A stretch of 64,000 bases of DNA from Opitutia bacterium (GTDB lineage: Bacteria; Verrucomicrobiota; Verrucomicrobiia; Opitutales; Opitutaceae): the NCBI GenBank assembly GCA_016190985.1, contig JACPPI010000017.1, forward strand, positions 1-64,000. Direction: 5' to 3'. Below, piece after piece: positions 50,012 to 58,331 of the stretch. The notes beneath the pieces are model-generated. The model was not told the origin of the DNA. It did no database searches and worked only from the letters and a program-made list of their open reading frames with translations. How positions within the stretch are numbered: position 1 is the stretch's first letter; every line of letters begins with the position of its first letter. The position numbers were made by a program, and so were the translations under genes.

Positions 50012-53000
50012 ATGCATAAATCGTTCCTTAAATCGTTAGTTCTCTCAGTCGTCACGGCCCTGACCCTGACACTTTTACCCAGCGCCTCAGCCCAACTTGT
50101 GAGCACAGGCTTGACCGGCACCGTCCGCGGCACTGATGGCACCGCCATCGCCGGTGCGTCCGTCACCATCGTGCACACGCCGACCAACGCCACCTTCACG
50201 GCCACGAGCACCCCGGCCGGACGATTTAACTTCCGCGGCCTCCCCGTCGGCGGTCCCTACACCGTCACCGCGAAGGCCGAGGGATATGGGGAAGTGTCCA
50301 CCTCTGATGTCATCACTGAACTGGGGAATGATGTAGATGTCGGCTTGACGCTGAAATCCGAGGTTCTGCAACTGGAAAAATATGTGGTCGGCGGCACCCG
50401 CAACGACCTGGATTCGTCCGCCAGTGGTGCCGGATCCACCCTCAACAGTGAGCGCCTCGCCGCCAAACCTACCTCCGAGCGCTCCTTTGCCGATCTGATC
50501 AGCGCCACCCCCTTGGTCACACTCCGCTCCACGTTTGGCGACCGTGAAGAATCCCAGATCACCGCCGTGGGCCAGAACAACCGCTTCAACTCGATCATGA
50601 TCGACGGTTCCCGGACCAACGACGTGTTCGGCCTCAACGGCACCGGCATCGCGGCGTTCTTCAACCCGCTGTCGATTGACACCATTGAGCAGCTCTCCGT
50701 CCAGATCTCGCCCTATGATGTTACCCTGTCGGGCTTCACCGGCGCCACCATCAACGCGGTGACCAAGAGCGGCACCAACAAATTCCACGGTTCGGTTTAC
50801 ATCAACTTCCGCGGCAACGAGCTGTTGGGCGTCGATCTCCAGGGGCCCAACGCCCGCGAACAGACGCTTACCGGCGTGAAATTCGTGCCCAAGCTTGAGC
50901 GCACAACTTGGGGTGCCACCCTCGGCGGCCCCATCATCAAGGACAAGCTCTTCTTCTTTCTCAACTACGAGAATTACGAGAGCATCAGCACCGGCCGTGA
51001 CCTCCGCTTTGCCCCGGCCGCCGGCGTCGAGGCCCAGATCCTGGCCCGCTTGGGCCAATATGCCACCGCCGCCGGCAAGACCATCAACTGGGGCAGCCCC
51101 GTCACCTCGGCCACTTCCAACACCCAGACCGACAAGAAGATTCTGGCCAAGCTGGATTGGAACATCTCGGCCAACCACCGCCTGAGCGCCCGTTACTCCA
51201 AGACCGACGGCTTGGTGCCCCAGTTCGGCAATTTCGGCCAGACCCTTACCATCAACGGTGTGGCTGGTGGCATCAGCGCCACCCCGGACGGTCACTTCTA
51301 TGACCAGGCCCGGGTGGGTGAATCCTATGCCGCCCATCTGTTCAGCCAGTGGACGCCGGATTTCAAGACCGAGATCAAGTATACCCGCACCACGGATGAC
51401 CAGCTGACCCCGCGTAAAACGACTGCGCCCCTGACCCTGATCACCGGCTTGAGCGGCACCGACCTCCTCAACAACTCTGCAATCACGAACGGCTCCTATG
51501 TCGCCGGCACCGAACAATTCCGCCAAGGCAACGTGATCAATGTCGTCAACCAGCAGCTGTCCGCCACCGGCAACTATTTCTGGAGAAACTTCGTCTTCAC
51601 CGGCGGCTTTCAGCGCGAATGGTCGGATTTCTTCAACCTCTTCCGCGCCGGTTCGTTCGGCCTGGTCGCCTTCCGGAATCTGAACGACTTCCTGGCCGAC
51701 ACCAATGCCGTCATCTCGCGCAACTACGTCGATCCCGCCGTCCGCCCGCTCGCCGACGTCTCGGAGTTCGCCTCCACCGGTGTCTTCGGCCAGGCCAAGT
51801 GGAACGTGAACGACCGCCTGAACATCAACTTCGGCGCCCGCTTTGAATTTGCCGAAGCCGGCCTCAAGCCGGCCCTCAACCAAGCCTTTCTGACCGCCAC
51901 CGGTTTCCGCAATGACGGCTCGCTCGACGGCGTGAAGACCTTCTCGCCCCGTCTTGGGTTCAACTATGCGCTGAATGAAGCACGCACCACCCAGGTGCGG
52001 GGTGGCGTCGGCCACTTCCTCGGCCGCTCGCCCTGGGTGTTCTTCTCAAACTCCTTCGGCAACACCGGCGTCGGCACCTTCGCCCGCGCCTCCACCGACA
52101 CGGTGAGCCCGCTGCCCTCCAGCTACACGACCTACCTACAGTCCTTCGATCCCACCTCCACCGAAACCGCAGTCGGCACCGGCACGGACAACCCCACCCT
52201 CCGCCGCGAAGTCGCTTTCAACGACGATGGCGTCAAGCTGCCCGCGGTCTGGCGCGCCAATCTCGCCATGGACCGCAAGCTGCCCTTCCTCGATTCGACC
52301 CTGAGCGTGGAATATGTCTTCAGCAAGGTAGCCTCGGGTCTCCGCACCACCAATGAGAACCTCCGGCCCCTGGCCGGGGCGCTGGCCTTGGACGGCCGGG
52401 CCCGTTTCTCCGGCACGCCCGGCACCCAGGCCAATGCCCGCTATTCCGCCTACACCAACATGTATCGCGTGAGCAACGCCGACGTCGGCAAGTCCAGCTA
52501 TCTCAGTTTGACCTGGGACCGCCCGTTGAAGAACAATTGGGCCTTCAACCTCGCCTACACCCGCGGCCGCGCCACCGAGGCCCAGGCCAACGGCCAAACC
52601 ACCGCCGGCGGCCAGTTCAACCGCAACGTCGTGTTCAACCAAAACTCGATCGAGGAAGGCACCGCCGACTTCGAGGTCAAGGATCGTGTCCAACTGAGCC
52701 TCACCCGCCGGTATGAGTTCATCAAGAAGATGCCCACCACCGTCTCGCTCTATTACGAGGGCCGCACCGGCAACCCCTACTCCTACGTCTTCGGCAGCGA
52801 CCTCAACGGCGACGGCGTGTCCTTCAACGATGTCGTGGTGATTCCGACCGGCCCGGGCGACTCGAAGTTCGACTTCTCCGGCATGACTACGGCGCAACAG
52901 ACCTCCTTCTTCGCGTTTCTTGATCGCAGCGGCCTATCGAAGTATGCCGGCCAGAACTTCGTTCCGAAGAACTCGTTCAACGAACCGTGGGTCAACCGCC

Positions 53001-53290
53001 TTGACCTGAACTTCCGGCAGGACATCCCGATCCGCGGCCAGGCCAAGCTACAGCTGGGCTTCGACTTCATCAACTTCGGCTCCTTCATCAGCAAGAAGAC
53101 CTTTGGTTATGTCGAGACTGCCCCCTTCATCCAGAACGACGTGTTCCGCACCCGCACGCTGACGGCGACCACCGCTTACACCGCGACCGGTCAGATCCGC
53201 CCGACCTACACGGCTGATCCAACCGGATTCGGCATCGACAACGGCATGTCCCGCTGGCGCATCCAGGTCACGGCCAAGCTGCTGTTCTAA
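50012..53290 (+). CDS. Oar-like TonB-dependent receptor with carboxypeptidase-regulatory domain
   Basis: The 1092-residue protein has a signal peptide (LVLSVVTALTLTLLPSASA). An N-terminal beta-sandwich follows (GLTGTVRGTDGTAIAGASVT, FNFRGLPVGGPYTVTAKA). A plug domain (LISATPLVTLRSTFGD, SPYDVTLSGFTGATINAVTK) precedes a large barrel ending in WRIQVTAKLLF. This is the Oar/SusC-like architecture used to import large substrates or to act in protein export. No SusD or polysaccharide genes are adjacent, so the cargo is unknown. A strong terminator follows at 53315. Base use matches the genome average. Confidence 0.93.
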   Translation: MHKSFLKSLVLSVVTALTLTLLPSASAQLVSTGLTGTVRGTDGTAIAGASVTIVHTPTNATFTATSTPAGRFNFRGLPVGGPYTVTAKAEGYGEVSTSDVITELGNDVDVGLTLKSEVLQLEKYVVGGTRNDLDSSASGAGSTLNSERLAAKPTSERSFADLISATPLVTLRSTFGDREESQITAVGQNNRFNSIMIDGSRTNDVFGLNGTGIAAFFNPLSIDTIEQLSVQISPYDVTLSGFTGATINAVTKSGTNKFHGSVYINFRGNELLGVDLQGPNAREQTLTGVKFVPKLERTTWGATLGGPIIKDKLFFFLNYENYESISTGRDLRFAPAAGVEAQILARLGQYATAAGKTINWGSPVTSATSNTQTDKKILAKLDWNISANHRLSARYSKTDGLVPQFGNFGQTLTINGVAGGISATPDGHFYDQARVGESYAAHLFSQWTPDFKTEIKYTRTTDDQLTPRKTTAPLTLITGLSGTDLLNNSAITNGSYVAGTEQFRQGNVINVVNQQLSATGNYFWRNFVFTGGFQREWSDFFNLFRAGSFGLVAFRNLNDFLADTNAVISRNYVDPAVRPLADVSEFASTGVFGQAKWNVNDRLNINFGARFEFAEAGLKPALNQAFLTATGFRNDGSLDGVKTFSPRLGFNYALNEARTTQVRGGVGHFLGRSPWVFFSNSFGNTGVGTFARASTDTVSPLPSSYTTYLQSFDPTSTETAVGTGTDNPTLRREVAFNDDGVKLPAVWRANLAMDRKLPFLDSTLSVEYVFSKVASGLRTTNENLRPLAGALALDGRARFSGTPGTQANARYSAYTNMYRVSNADVGKSSYLSLTWDRPLKNNWAFNLAYTRGRATEAQANGQTTAGGQFNRNVVFNQNSIEEGTADFEVKDRVQLSLTRRYEFIKKMPTTVSLYYEGRTGNPYSYVFGSDLNGDGVSFNDVVVIPTGPGDSKFDFSGMTTAQQTSFFAFLDRSGLSKYAGQNFVPKNSFNEPWVNRLDLNFRQDIPIRGQAKLQLGFDFINFGSFISKKTFGYVETAPFIQNDVFRTRTLTATTAYTATGQIRPTYTADPTGFGIDNGMSRWRIQVTAKLLF

Positions 53291-53314
53291 GCGGATAACC
53301 TGCTGGATTCTCCC

Positions 53315-53344
53315 GGCGGCTGCGGCAACGCAGCCGCCTTTTTT
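53315..53344 (+). terminator. Rho-independent terminator after the Oar-like receptor gene
   Basis: A perfect 10-bp stem GGCGGCTGCG / CGCAGCCGCC, loop GCAA, then six Ts, 24 bases after the stop codon. Confidence 0.95.
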
Positions 53345-53739
53345 CTGCCTCGTTTTTGCGTAGCAAGAAACGAGGACAGACACCGGGCGGCGAGCACGCC
53401 GCAACGATGCTGCCGGGAATCCGGCGGGAGCACGGAGTTCCCGGGACATTCGCCCCGGCGCAGGCCGGAGGACGAACCCTGGGCCGCCAGCAGGCAGCAA
53501 CAGGGCACACCGGGCCCACAGCTCAGCCGCAACGAAGGTTGCGCGACTGGTCCCGGCCGGCCAGCAGGCCGGGACACAGGAAGTGGGCAACGGTGCTGCG
53601 CAGGCTCCAGACTCCCCAATCACCGGGTTGCGTTTTGCCCGGCGCCGGCCATTTTTCCGATCGTGATCACGCTGGCCCGGCAAATCAGGATAATGTTTCA
53701 GGGTTGGCATAACGGACTTGCCGGTTAACTTCCCCTCCC
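53345..53739. repeat. 395-bp gene-free stretch packed with dispersed repeats
   Basis: It holds a hairpin cctcgttt...aaacgagg (53348-53375), a 'ccgggaatccggcgg...ggagttcccgggaca' element (about 53408-53460) matching the insert in the DUF4340 gene, and a ccggccggccagcaggccggg unit (about 53553-53573). Near the end, 53664-53686 matches 23 bases at 54313-54335. No gene is seen. Confidence 0.75.
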
Positions 53740-53961
53740 ATGCGAACGACCGAAATCCCCAATTTTGAAAGGTTGAACGACATCGAGCGCCTGGCTTTGG
53801 CGGAAGAGATTCTGGGCTCTTTGCAGCATCCCGAGTCGTTGCCTCCGCCAGCCGCGCATCGGGCCGAGCTTGACCGACGCTGGGCCGGGTATCGGGCCAA
53901 CCCAGACAGCGCACTGTCGAAAGAGCAGTTTCGCGCCCAAGTGGCGGCCTTGCGGCAATGA
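53740..53961 (+). CDS. Addiction-module antitoxin component (ParD-like family)
   Basis: The 73-residue protein has the compact helical pattern of the putative addiction module component family: LNDIERLALAEEILGSL, then PPPAAHRAELDRRWAGYRAN. A short tail SKEQFRAQVAALRQ follows. Its last codons overlap the start of the toxin gene by four bases. It would neutralise the ParE-type partner and probably repress the pair. Confidence 0.85.
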   Translation: MRTTEIPNFERLNDIERLALAEEILGSLQHPESLPPPAAHRAELDRRWAGYRANPDSALSKEQFRAQVAALRQ

Positions 53962-54266
53962 CCCGCCGGGTGGTTTACCTGCCGGAGGTCACGCGTGATT
54001 TCGCCAACGCCTTTGCCTATTACGAGGCCTTGTCGCCCTCCGGCGCGCTGCATTTCGACGTGGCGTTCGACCGGGCCGAGACGGAAGTTGAAACCGGCTT
54101 GGTCACCCACCAGCGGGCCTTCGAGCATTACCACCGCGTTTTTGTGGGGCACTACCCTTACAACCTCTATTATCGGCTCGACGGGACGACGGCCGTAATC
54201 GTTGGCGTGCTCTACGCGCGGCTGCCACCTGAACAGCTCGCCGCGACCTTGCGGGGACGCGGCTGA
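53958..54266 (+). CDS. ParE/RelE-superfamily toxin
   Basis: The 102-residue protein contains the ParE/RelE core: VVYLPEVTRDFANAFAYYEA, VTHQRAFEHYHRVFVGHYPY and LYYRLDGTTAVIVGVLYARL. These toxins poison gyrase or cut mRNA at the ribosome; the family cannot be split by eye. The start overlaps the antitoxin stop (ATGA). The module is bounded by imperfect direct repeats, suggesting it moved as a unit. Confidence 0.85.
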   Translation: MTRRVVYLPEVTRDFANAFAYYEALSPSGALHFDVAFDRAETEVETGLVTHQRAFEHYHRVFVGHYPYNLYYRLDGTTAVIVGVLYARLPPEQLAATLRGRG

Positions 54267-54311
54267 CCGTTGAATTGCGTTTCCCGCCGCCGAGACTATT
54301 CTTCCCCGGCC

Positions 54312-54626
54312 ATGATCACGCTGGCCCGGCAAATCGGCGAAACCGCCCACTGTTCCCTCTTGCAGCGCAAGGCCCGCCGCCACGGCCTGACCGACCTGCC
54401 CTCGATCATGCGGCTGGCCGTGGCCCGGGGCGCCCGGCACTATGCCTCGACCTGCCCCCGATCAACTCCGGAGGTGGGGGGCGCTCCGCCCCTCCACACC
54501 TCCCCGAGCTTTATTCCCTTTGGGTCTAATACCCCGGAAGCTTGCTCCGGGGATCTTTACTGCTCTTGTCCCAACCACCAATCCCTGAAACCAATCCCGC
54601 TACTGCCATCTATCCCGCACTTTTAA
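54312..54626 (+). CDS. Small open frame of doubtful coding status
   Basis: From ATG 54312 the frame reads MITLARQIGETAHCSLLQRK, then HGLTDLPSIMRLAVARGARH, which looks protein-like. After about 55 residues it runs into repeats (54532-54552, ccccgg...ccgggg) and becomes low-complexity, ending at 54626. Its first 23 bases duplicate 53664-53686. It may be the surviving part of a gene broken by insertion of the toxin-antitoxin pair. No function is recognised. Confidence 0.35.
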   Translation: MITLARQIGETAHCSLLQRKARRHGLTDLPSIMRLAVARGARHYASTCPRSTPEVGGAPPLHTSPSFIPFGSNTPEACSGDLYCSCPNHQSLKPIPLLPSIPHF

Positions 54627-54682
54627 CGGCGCCTGGGACATCCCGGCCGGGGCAAGGGTGCGGAGATTCTGGATCCGTGAGC

Positions 54683-54734
54683 ATCCGTGTGATCCGCAGG
54701 GAAATTGACCACGGATCGCGCGGATAACACGGAT
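54683..54734. repeat. 'accacggat' palindromic element
   Basis: Arms atccgtgtgatccgc and gcgcggataacacggat pair across gaaattgacc. Related copies occur in the long direct repeats at 57245-57344 and 57769-57868. Confidence 0.7.
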
Positions 54735-54740
54735 TGACGA

Positions 54741-55250
54741 TCAGTGGGGCGCGGTGCCCAAAGCCGCGAGGCGGGATTCGGTGGCGGCGAGGCTGGCCTG
54801 CAGCTTGGCGAGGACTTCTCGCTCGCTGCCGAGGCGGCGGGTGACGAATTCGGGCGTGCCGGTGGCGGCGGTCTTGGCCTGCAGGGTGAGGTCGTTCTCC
54901 AGCATCTTGGTCATGTCGGCGATTTCGCGGAGGAAGCGCGCCTTGCGCGCCTGCCAGCCGAGGAGCGTGACGGCTCGCACGGTCTTGCCGCGGGCGACGA
55001 TCAGCATGTCGGCCTCGCGGCCGGCGGCGGTGGGGATGTCGCGGTTCATGGCGTCGAGTTGCAGCTCCTGGGTGGCGGTGTCGAAATCTTTGAGTTGCTC
55101 CGCCGGGAACCGCGTCCCGAGGTCGGCGCGGAACCGGGCGAACTCACCCGGACTGGCCGCGCTGACGGTGAGGTCCGGCAGGTCCGCCTGCTTCGCGCAA
55201 CCGGCGAGCAGGACGAGCAGGGACAGGAGGCGCAGGATGGACTTCAGCAT
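54741..55250 (-). CDS. Lipoprotein of unknown function
   Basis: ATG 55250 gives a lipoprotein leader MLKSILRLLSLLVLLAGC with lipid Cys at residue 18. The mature part is helical and charged, with FARFRADLGTRFPAEQLKDF, READMLIVARGKTVRAVTLL and a C-terminal coiled coil (GSEREVLAKLQASLAATESR). I recognise no family. It lies 41 bases after the ExbD-like gene on the same strand, so the two are probably co-transcribed, suggesting an envelope role. Confidence 0.68.
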   Translation of the reverse strand: MLKSILRLLSLLVLLAGCAKQADLPDLTVSAASPGEFARFRADLGTRFPAEQLKDFDTATQELQLDAMNRDIPTAAGREADMLIVARGKTVRAVTLLGWQARKARFLREIADMTKMLENDLTLQAKTAATGTPEFVTRRLGSEREVLAKLQASLAATESRLAALGTAPH

Positions 55251-55291
55251 TGGCTTGATTTCACGCGAAGGCCCCAAGAGGCCAAGGGATT

Positions 55292-55717
55292 TCAGGGAGT
55301 CGGGTGAATGCGGACTTCGAGTTGAACATGCGCGACGCGTTGCCGGCGGGATTCGTGGTATAGCGCCATAGCATCGGCCAGGAGGGCGGTCTCATCTGCG
55401 GTGACCACGACCCTGGGGTCTTTCACGGTCTTGAGCCAGGTGGTGAGGCGTTGGCCAAAATCTTCCACGGAGATCGGGCCTTCCTTGTTCCAGTAGAAGC
55501 AATGGTTGCGTGTCGCCGTGAGCGTGACCTGGGAAGCGGCTGGTTCGGCGGATACGTTTGGGGTCGGCTTTGGCTTGGAACCGGCCGGGAGGCCGCGACC
55601 CGCGAGCGCATAAAACACGGCCGCCATGGAAATCAGGACCACCACGGCCCGGACGATCGTATCAAACGCCGACACGCGCGGGTCTTCGATCTGATCCTTG
55701 AGGCGCTCCCGCCGCAT
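55292..55717 (-). CDS. ExbD/TolR-like protein (divergent copy)
   Basis: The 141-residue protein has one membrane helix near the start (TIVRAVVVLISMAAVFYAL), a Pro-rich linker, and a C-terminal periplasmic domain (CFYWNKEGPISVEDFGQRL, DPRVVVTADETALLADAMAL) that parallels the ExbD domain of the gene on the other strand (AVYWNKELAEL, DPRVVVTGDERAKFG). The membrane helix lacks the conserved Asp of ExbD, so it may not work as a proton channel by itself. The ExbD genes are divergent, 140 bases apart. Confidence 0.72.
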   Translation of the reverse strand: MRRERLKDQIEDPRVSAFDTIVRAVVVLISMAAVFYALAGRGLPAGSKPKPTPNVSAEPAASQVTLTATRNHCFYWNKEGPISVEDFGQRLTTWLKTVKDPRVVVTADETALLADAMALYHESRRQRVAHVQLEVRIHPTP

Positions 55718-55857
55718 GAGAAACAGGATGTGCGCATCGGCGGCGCAGAGGCAATCATCGTCTGCCGACAGGTCGGGTTATCGGCTCGACTCTGGTTCGG
55801 TCCCGAGGACAATGCAGTCAACAGGTAAGACTCAGGCAAATTCAACCCCCTCCTCCC

Positions 55858-56277
55858 ATGCTCATGCGTTCACGTCTTGCGCTGCTTCTGCCTCGTCGGG
55901 CCCGCGTTGAGATCATTCCTCTCATCGACGTCGTTTTCTTCCTGCTGGCGGCATTCGTTCTCTTCACCCTGTCGCTGAACCGCACGCAATCGCTGCCCGT
56001 GACATTGCCTGTCCCCGGGGAAAAATCCGACCAGGAGATCGTCACTATCCAAGTCACCGAGGGCGGGGCGGTCTATTGGAACAAGGAGCTGGCCGAGTTG
56101 AGCGAAGTGCCGGGCCGCCTGGCGCACTACATGAAGCAGACCGATGACCCTCGCGTGGTCGTCACCGGCGACGAGCGGGCCAAGTTCGGCCCGATGGTCG
56201 CGGTGATCGACAACGTCCGCAAGGTCGGCATCAAGACCTACTCGGTCGAGACCCGAACGCGCCCTACGGGAAGATAG
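55858..56277 (+). CDS. ExbD/TolR-family biopolymer transport protein
   Basis: The 139-residue protein has the family motif VEIIPLIDVVFFLLAAFVLF, with the conserved membrane Asp (ID), then the periplasmic domain YWNKELAELSEVPGRL and DPRVVVTGDERAKFGPMVAV. ExbD works with ExbB to couple proton flow to TonB or a Tol-like motor. No exbB or tonB is adjacent in the window. The protein is the canonical one of the divergent ExbD pair. Confidence 0.87.
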   Translation: MLMRSRLALLLPRRARVEIIPLIDVVFFLLAAFVLFTLSLNRTQSLPVTLPVPGEKSDQEIVTIQVTEGGAVYWNKELAELSEVPGRLAHYMKQTDDPRVVVTGDERAKFGPMVAVIDNVRKVGIKTYSVETRTRPTGR

Positions 56278-56477
56278 TCTGACCGCGGCGCGTTTTATCA
56301 GGGCAACCCTAGGCGGCCCTCCTGGCTTGCCCCAAAGGCGCGCATCAGACGTCGCCGCGCCGATGGCCGACGAGGGGCGCCAAGGAGCATAAGCAGACAC
56401 GGGGATCTTATCTTAGGGGTCTGATTAGAGAGAAATAGGGCCGGACGCTGGTTGTGCTTTGCGGGGAAAGTGTCATA

Positions 56478-57227
56478 ATGCCGGTCCATATGGGTTCGAA
56501 CGACGCCAAGACCAAGGAGTCCCAACGCAAGCACGTGCGCTACGAGGTGAGCGACGACTGCCGCATCCGCGCCTCGATCATGATCCGCAGCTCCGACGCG
56601 GCCTCGGCGGGCAAGGACTGGCCGGGCACGCTGGTCAACATGTCGTCGGAGGGGGCGCACATCCAGATCAGCCTCGGGGCGGTGGCCTACAAGGGCGACA
56701 ATTGCACCCTGACCCTGTCGCACGGCGGGGTGAAGCTGCCGCTGCGGGGCGTGCTCGCCCACTATGTGTGCTCGTCGCGGCACTCGGTGTGCGGCGTGAA
56801 ATTCGATTCTTTCGCCACGGGCTGGGACAAGCCGTATCAGCCGTTCTTCAAGGCCGTCGTCGCCAGCTCGACGCTGAAGGGCGGGCCGACCGGCAGCGAT
56901 GCGCCGGGGCGGTATCGGGAGGAATACACCGGGCCGGGCCATACGAAGCTGGTGGTGTGGCGCGACGACAAGCCGGAGCGCAATATCCTCGGCTTCGACT
57001 ACGTCATGGCACGCTACGCCGCCGCGCTGGCGTCGGCCGGCGCGGACATGTTCAAGAACAAGCAGACGGTGACTTTCAAGGCGGCACCGAACGAGAAAGG
57101 CGACACGGGGATGCAGCTCTCCCAGGCGCAGGAAGCGGAGGCGCGCTGGGAATACTCGATCGCGGCGTCCAACCTGCCCAAGGCCATCGCGCCCGACATC
57201 CGCCGGCTGCTGCGGCTGACGAGCTGA
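56478..57227 (+). CDS. PilZ-domain protein, putative c-di-GMP binder
   Basis: Start ATG 56478 follows a ggggaaag site. The protein opens RKHVRYEVSDDCRIRASIMI, then PGTLVNMSSEGAHIQIS, then HSVCGVKFDSF: the RxxxR and (D/N)xSxxG pattern of PilZ domains that bind cyclic di-GMP. The c-di-GMP residues are near canonical (RKHVR, NMSSEG). The C-terminal 130 residues (RYREEYTGPGHTKLVVWRDD, EARWEYSIAASNLPKAIAPD) are of unknown function. Likely a cytoplasmic effector; target unknown. Confidence 0.82.
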   Translation: MPVHMGSNDAKTKESQRKHVRYEVSDDCRIRASIMIRSSDAASAGKDWPGTLVNMSSEGAHIQISLGAVAYKGDNCTLTLSHGGVKLPLRGVLAHYVCSSRHSVCGVKFDSFATGWDKPYQPFFKAVVASSTLKGGPTGSDAPGRYREEYTGPGHTKLVVWRDDKPERNILGFDYVMARYAAALASAGADMFKNKQTVTFKAAPNEKGDTGMQLSQAQEAEARWEYSIAASNLPKAIAPDIRRLLRLTS

Positions 57228-57244
57228 AGGGCAAACAATCGCGG

Positions 57245-57344
57245 AAGCGCGGAAGAACTGAAGCGCGGAGCTTCTCAATCAGAGATGATGCGTGTGATCA
57301 GTGGCGGAATTGACCGCGGATGGCGCGGATGCCACGGATGGGTG
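57245..57344. repeat. 100-bp direct repeat, copy 1
   Basis: Identical to copy 2 at 57769-57868 except for one base (G against C within gatgatgcg). It contains an 'accgcggatggcgcggatgc' palindromic element and the word gaagcgcggagcttctcaat. The copies are 524 bases apart and enclose the zinc-ribbon gene. Confidence 0.95.
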
Positions 57345-57373
57345 TGGGGCGGGGTGCCCGGCCTGACGGGCTC

Positions 57374-57556
57374 TTACTTGGTCTCGTTATACACGATGCC
57401 TGCATTGCCGCAGCGAGGGCAGCTGCTGGGCGGCGACGAGCTTGTCCAGCTGTTGTTACACTTGGAGCAAAAGCCGTGATAGCTTTTCGGCTTTGGGCTG
57501 TCAGGCGGGTCGATGAATACTTCCTTCGTCCCCTTTGTCTGTCTGGTCGTTTTCAT
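57374..57556 (-). CDS. Small zinc-ribbon protein
   Basis: ATG 57556 is preceded by a good AGGAGC site and gives 60 residues. Two cysteine pairs, C30/C33 (GFCSKC) and C46/C49 (SSCPRCG), with a Ser/Pro-rich spacer, form a one-zinc ribbon. The N-terminus is basic and polar (MKTTRQTKGTKEVF). Proteins like this may bind nucleic acid or another protein; no family is certain. It sits between two 100-bp direct repeats, so it may be the cargo of a mobile or recombinogenic unit. Confidence 0.75.
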   Translation of the reverse strand: MKTTRQTKGTKEVFIDPPDSPKPKSYHGFCSKCNNSWTSSSPPSSCPRCGNAGIVYNETK

Positions 57557-57768
57557 ATTAGGGTGCTCCTGAATCTGCCGGAATTCTACACCCGCTGGGA
57601 AAAAATTGCTGCGCATGGGTTGAACAAACGGAGGAAGCGACGACAACAAAGCCGGGCTTATCTGATCGATAAGTCACCCCTGGCTGGGGGACGTGTGGGC
57701 ATGGTGGCAGACAGAGCTCACAAGAGGGCGCGGAGTGAGCAGGGAAAGACGAGGGGTCTCGCGTGAGA

Positions 57769-57868
57769 AAGCGCGGAAGAACTGAAGCGCGGAGCTTCTC
57801 AATCAGAGATGATCCGTGTGATCAGTGGCGGAATTGACCGCGGATGGCGCGGATGCCACGGATGGGTG
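57769..57868. repeat. 100-bp direct repeat, copy 2
   Basis: 99 of 100 bases match copy 1. Its right edge lies 16 bases from a truncated transposase OrfB, so the repeat may mark the point at which the insertion sequence was cut. Confidence 0.95.
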
Positions 57869-57884
57869 GGGTGGCTCAGCGTCA

Positions 57885-58004
57885 CTAGCGGACGGCGGCG
57901 GCGGGATTGGCCGCATCGTAACTGGCGCGCGGGAACGCCCACGCCGCGCAGACGCGCTGCACGCCATAGGTCCGGCCCGTAGCCGGGGAGGCGGCGGCGC
58001 TCAT
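57885..58004 (-). pseudogene. Insertion-sequence OrfB fragment (5' end only)
   Basis: From ATG 58004 the frame reads SPATGRTYGVQRVCAAWAFP then RASYDAANP and stops after 39 residues at 57885. This is the start of an IS3-like OrfB, normally about 270-300 residues with a DDE domain that is missing. It overlaps the OrfA stop, the normal IS3-like arrangement. Confidence 0.65.
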
Positions 58005-58331
58005 GGGCGCGACCTCCGCCCGACAAAAGGGCCAGGTTTCTCGCACCGGGCGCGCAGCAGTTCGACCTCCAGGCTCAGTTCGCCGATGCGCCGGTTGGCC
58101 TCATCGAGCCGCAGTTGGGCCGGATCCGCCGCGTCCCGGAGCTGGAGCGCCGCTTCGATGCCACTCAGCGCCTGGGCGCGCCATTCCTCCAGCCGGGGGA
58201 CTGGCATGGCCGTCTGCCGACTGAGCGCGTCGAGCGGCTCGCCACGCAACAAGGCGCAGCACGACTTCCGCTTTGCGTTTCGCGCGCCAGCGCAGCAGCG
58301 GCGGCGGTTCCAGGCCGGAGCTCCGCTTCAC
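58001..58331 (-). pseudogene. Insertion-sequence OrfA remnant with frameshift
   Basis: ATG 58331 begins with LLRWRAKRKAEVVLR in one frame and continues after a one-base shift near 58248 with LRGEPLDALSRQTAMPVPRL, then EEWRAQALSGIEAALQ and VELLRARCEKPGPFVGRRS in another. Together they form an IS3-like OrfA HTH and leucine zipper. Both ORFs are broken, so the element is dead. Confidence 0.7.
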
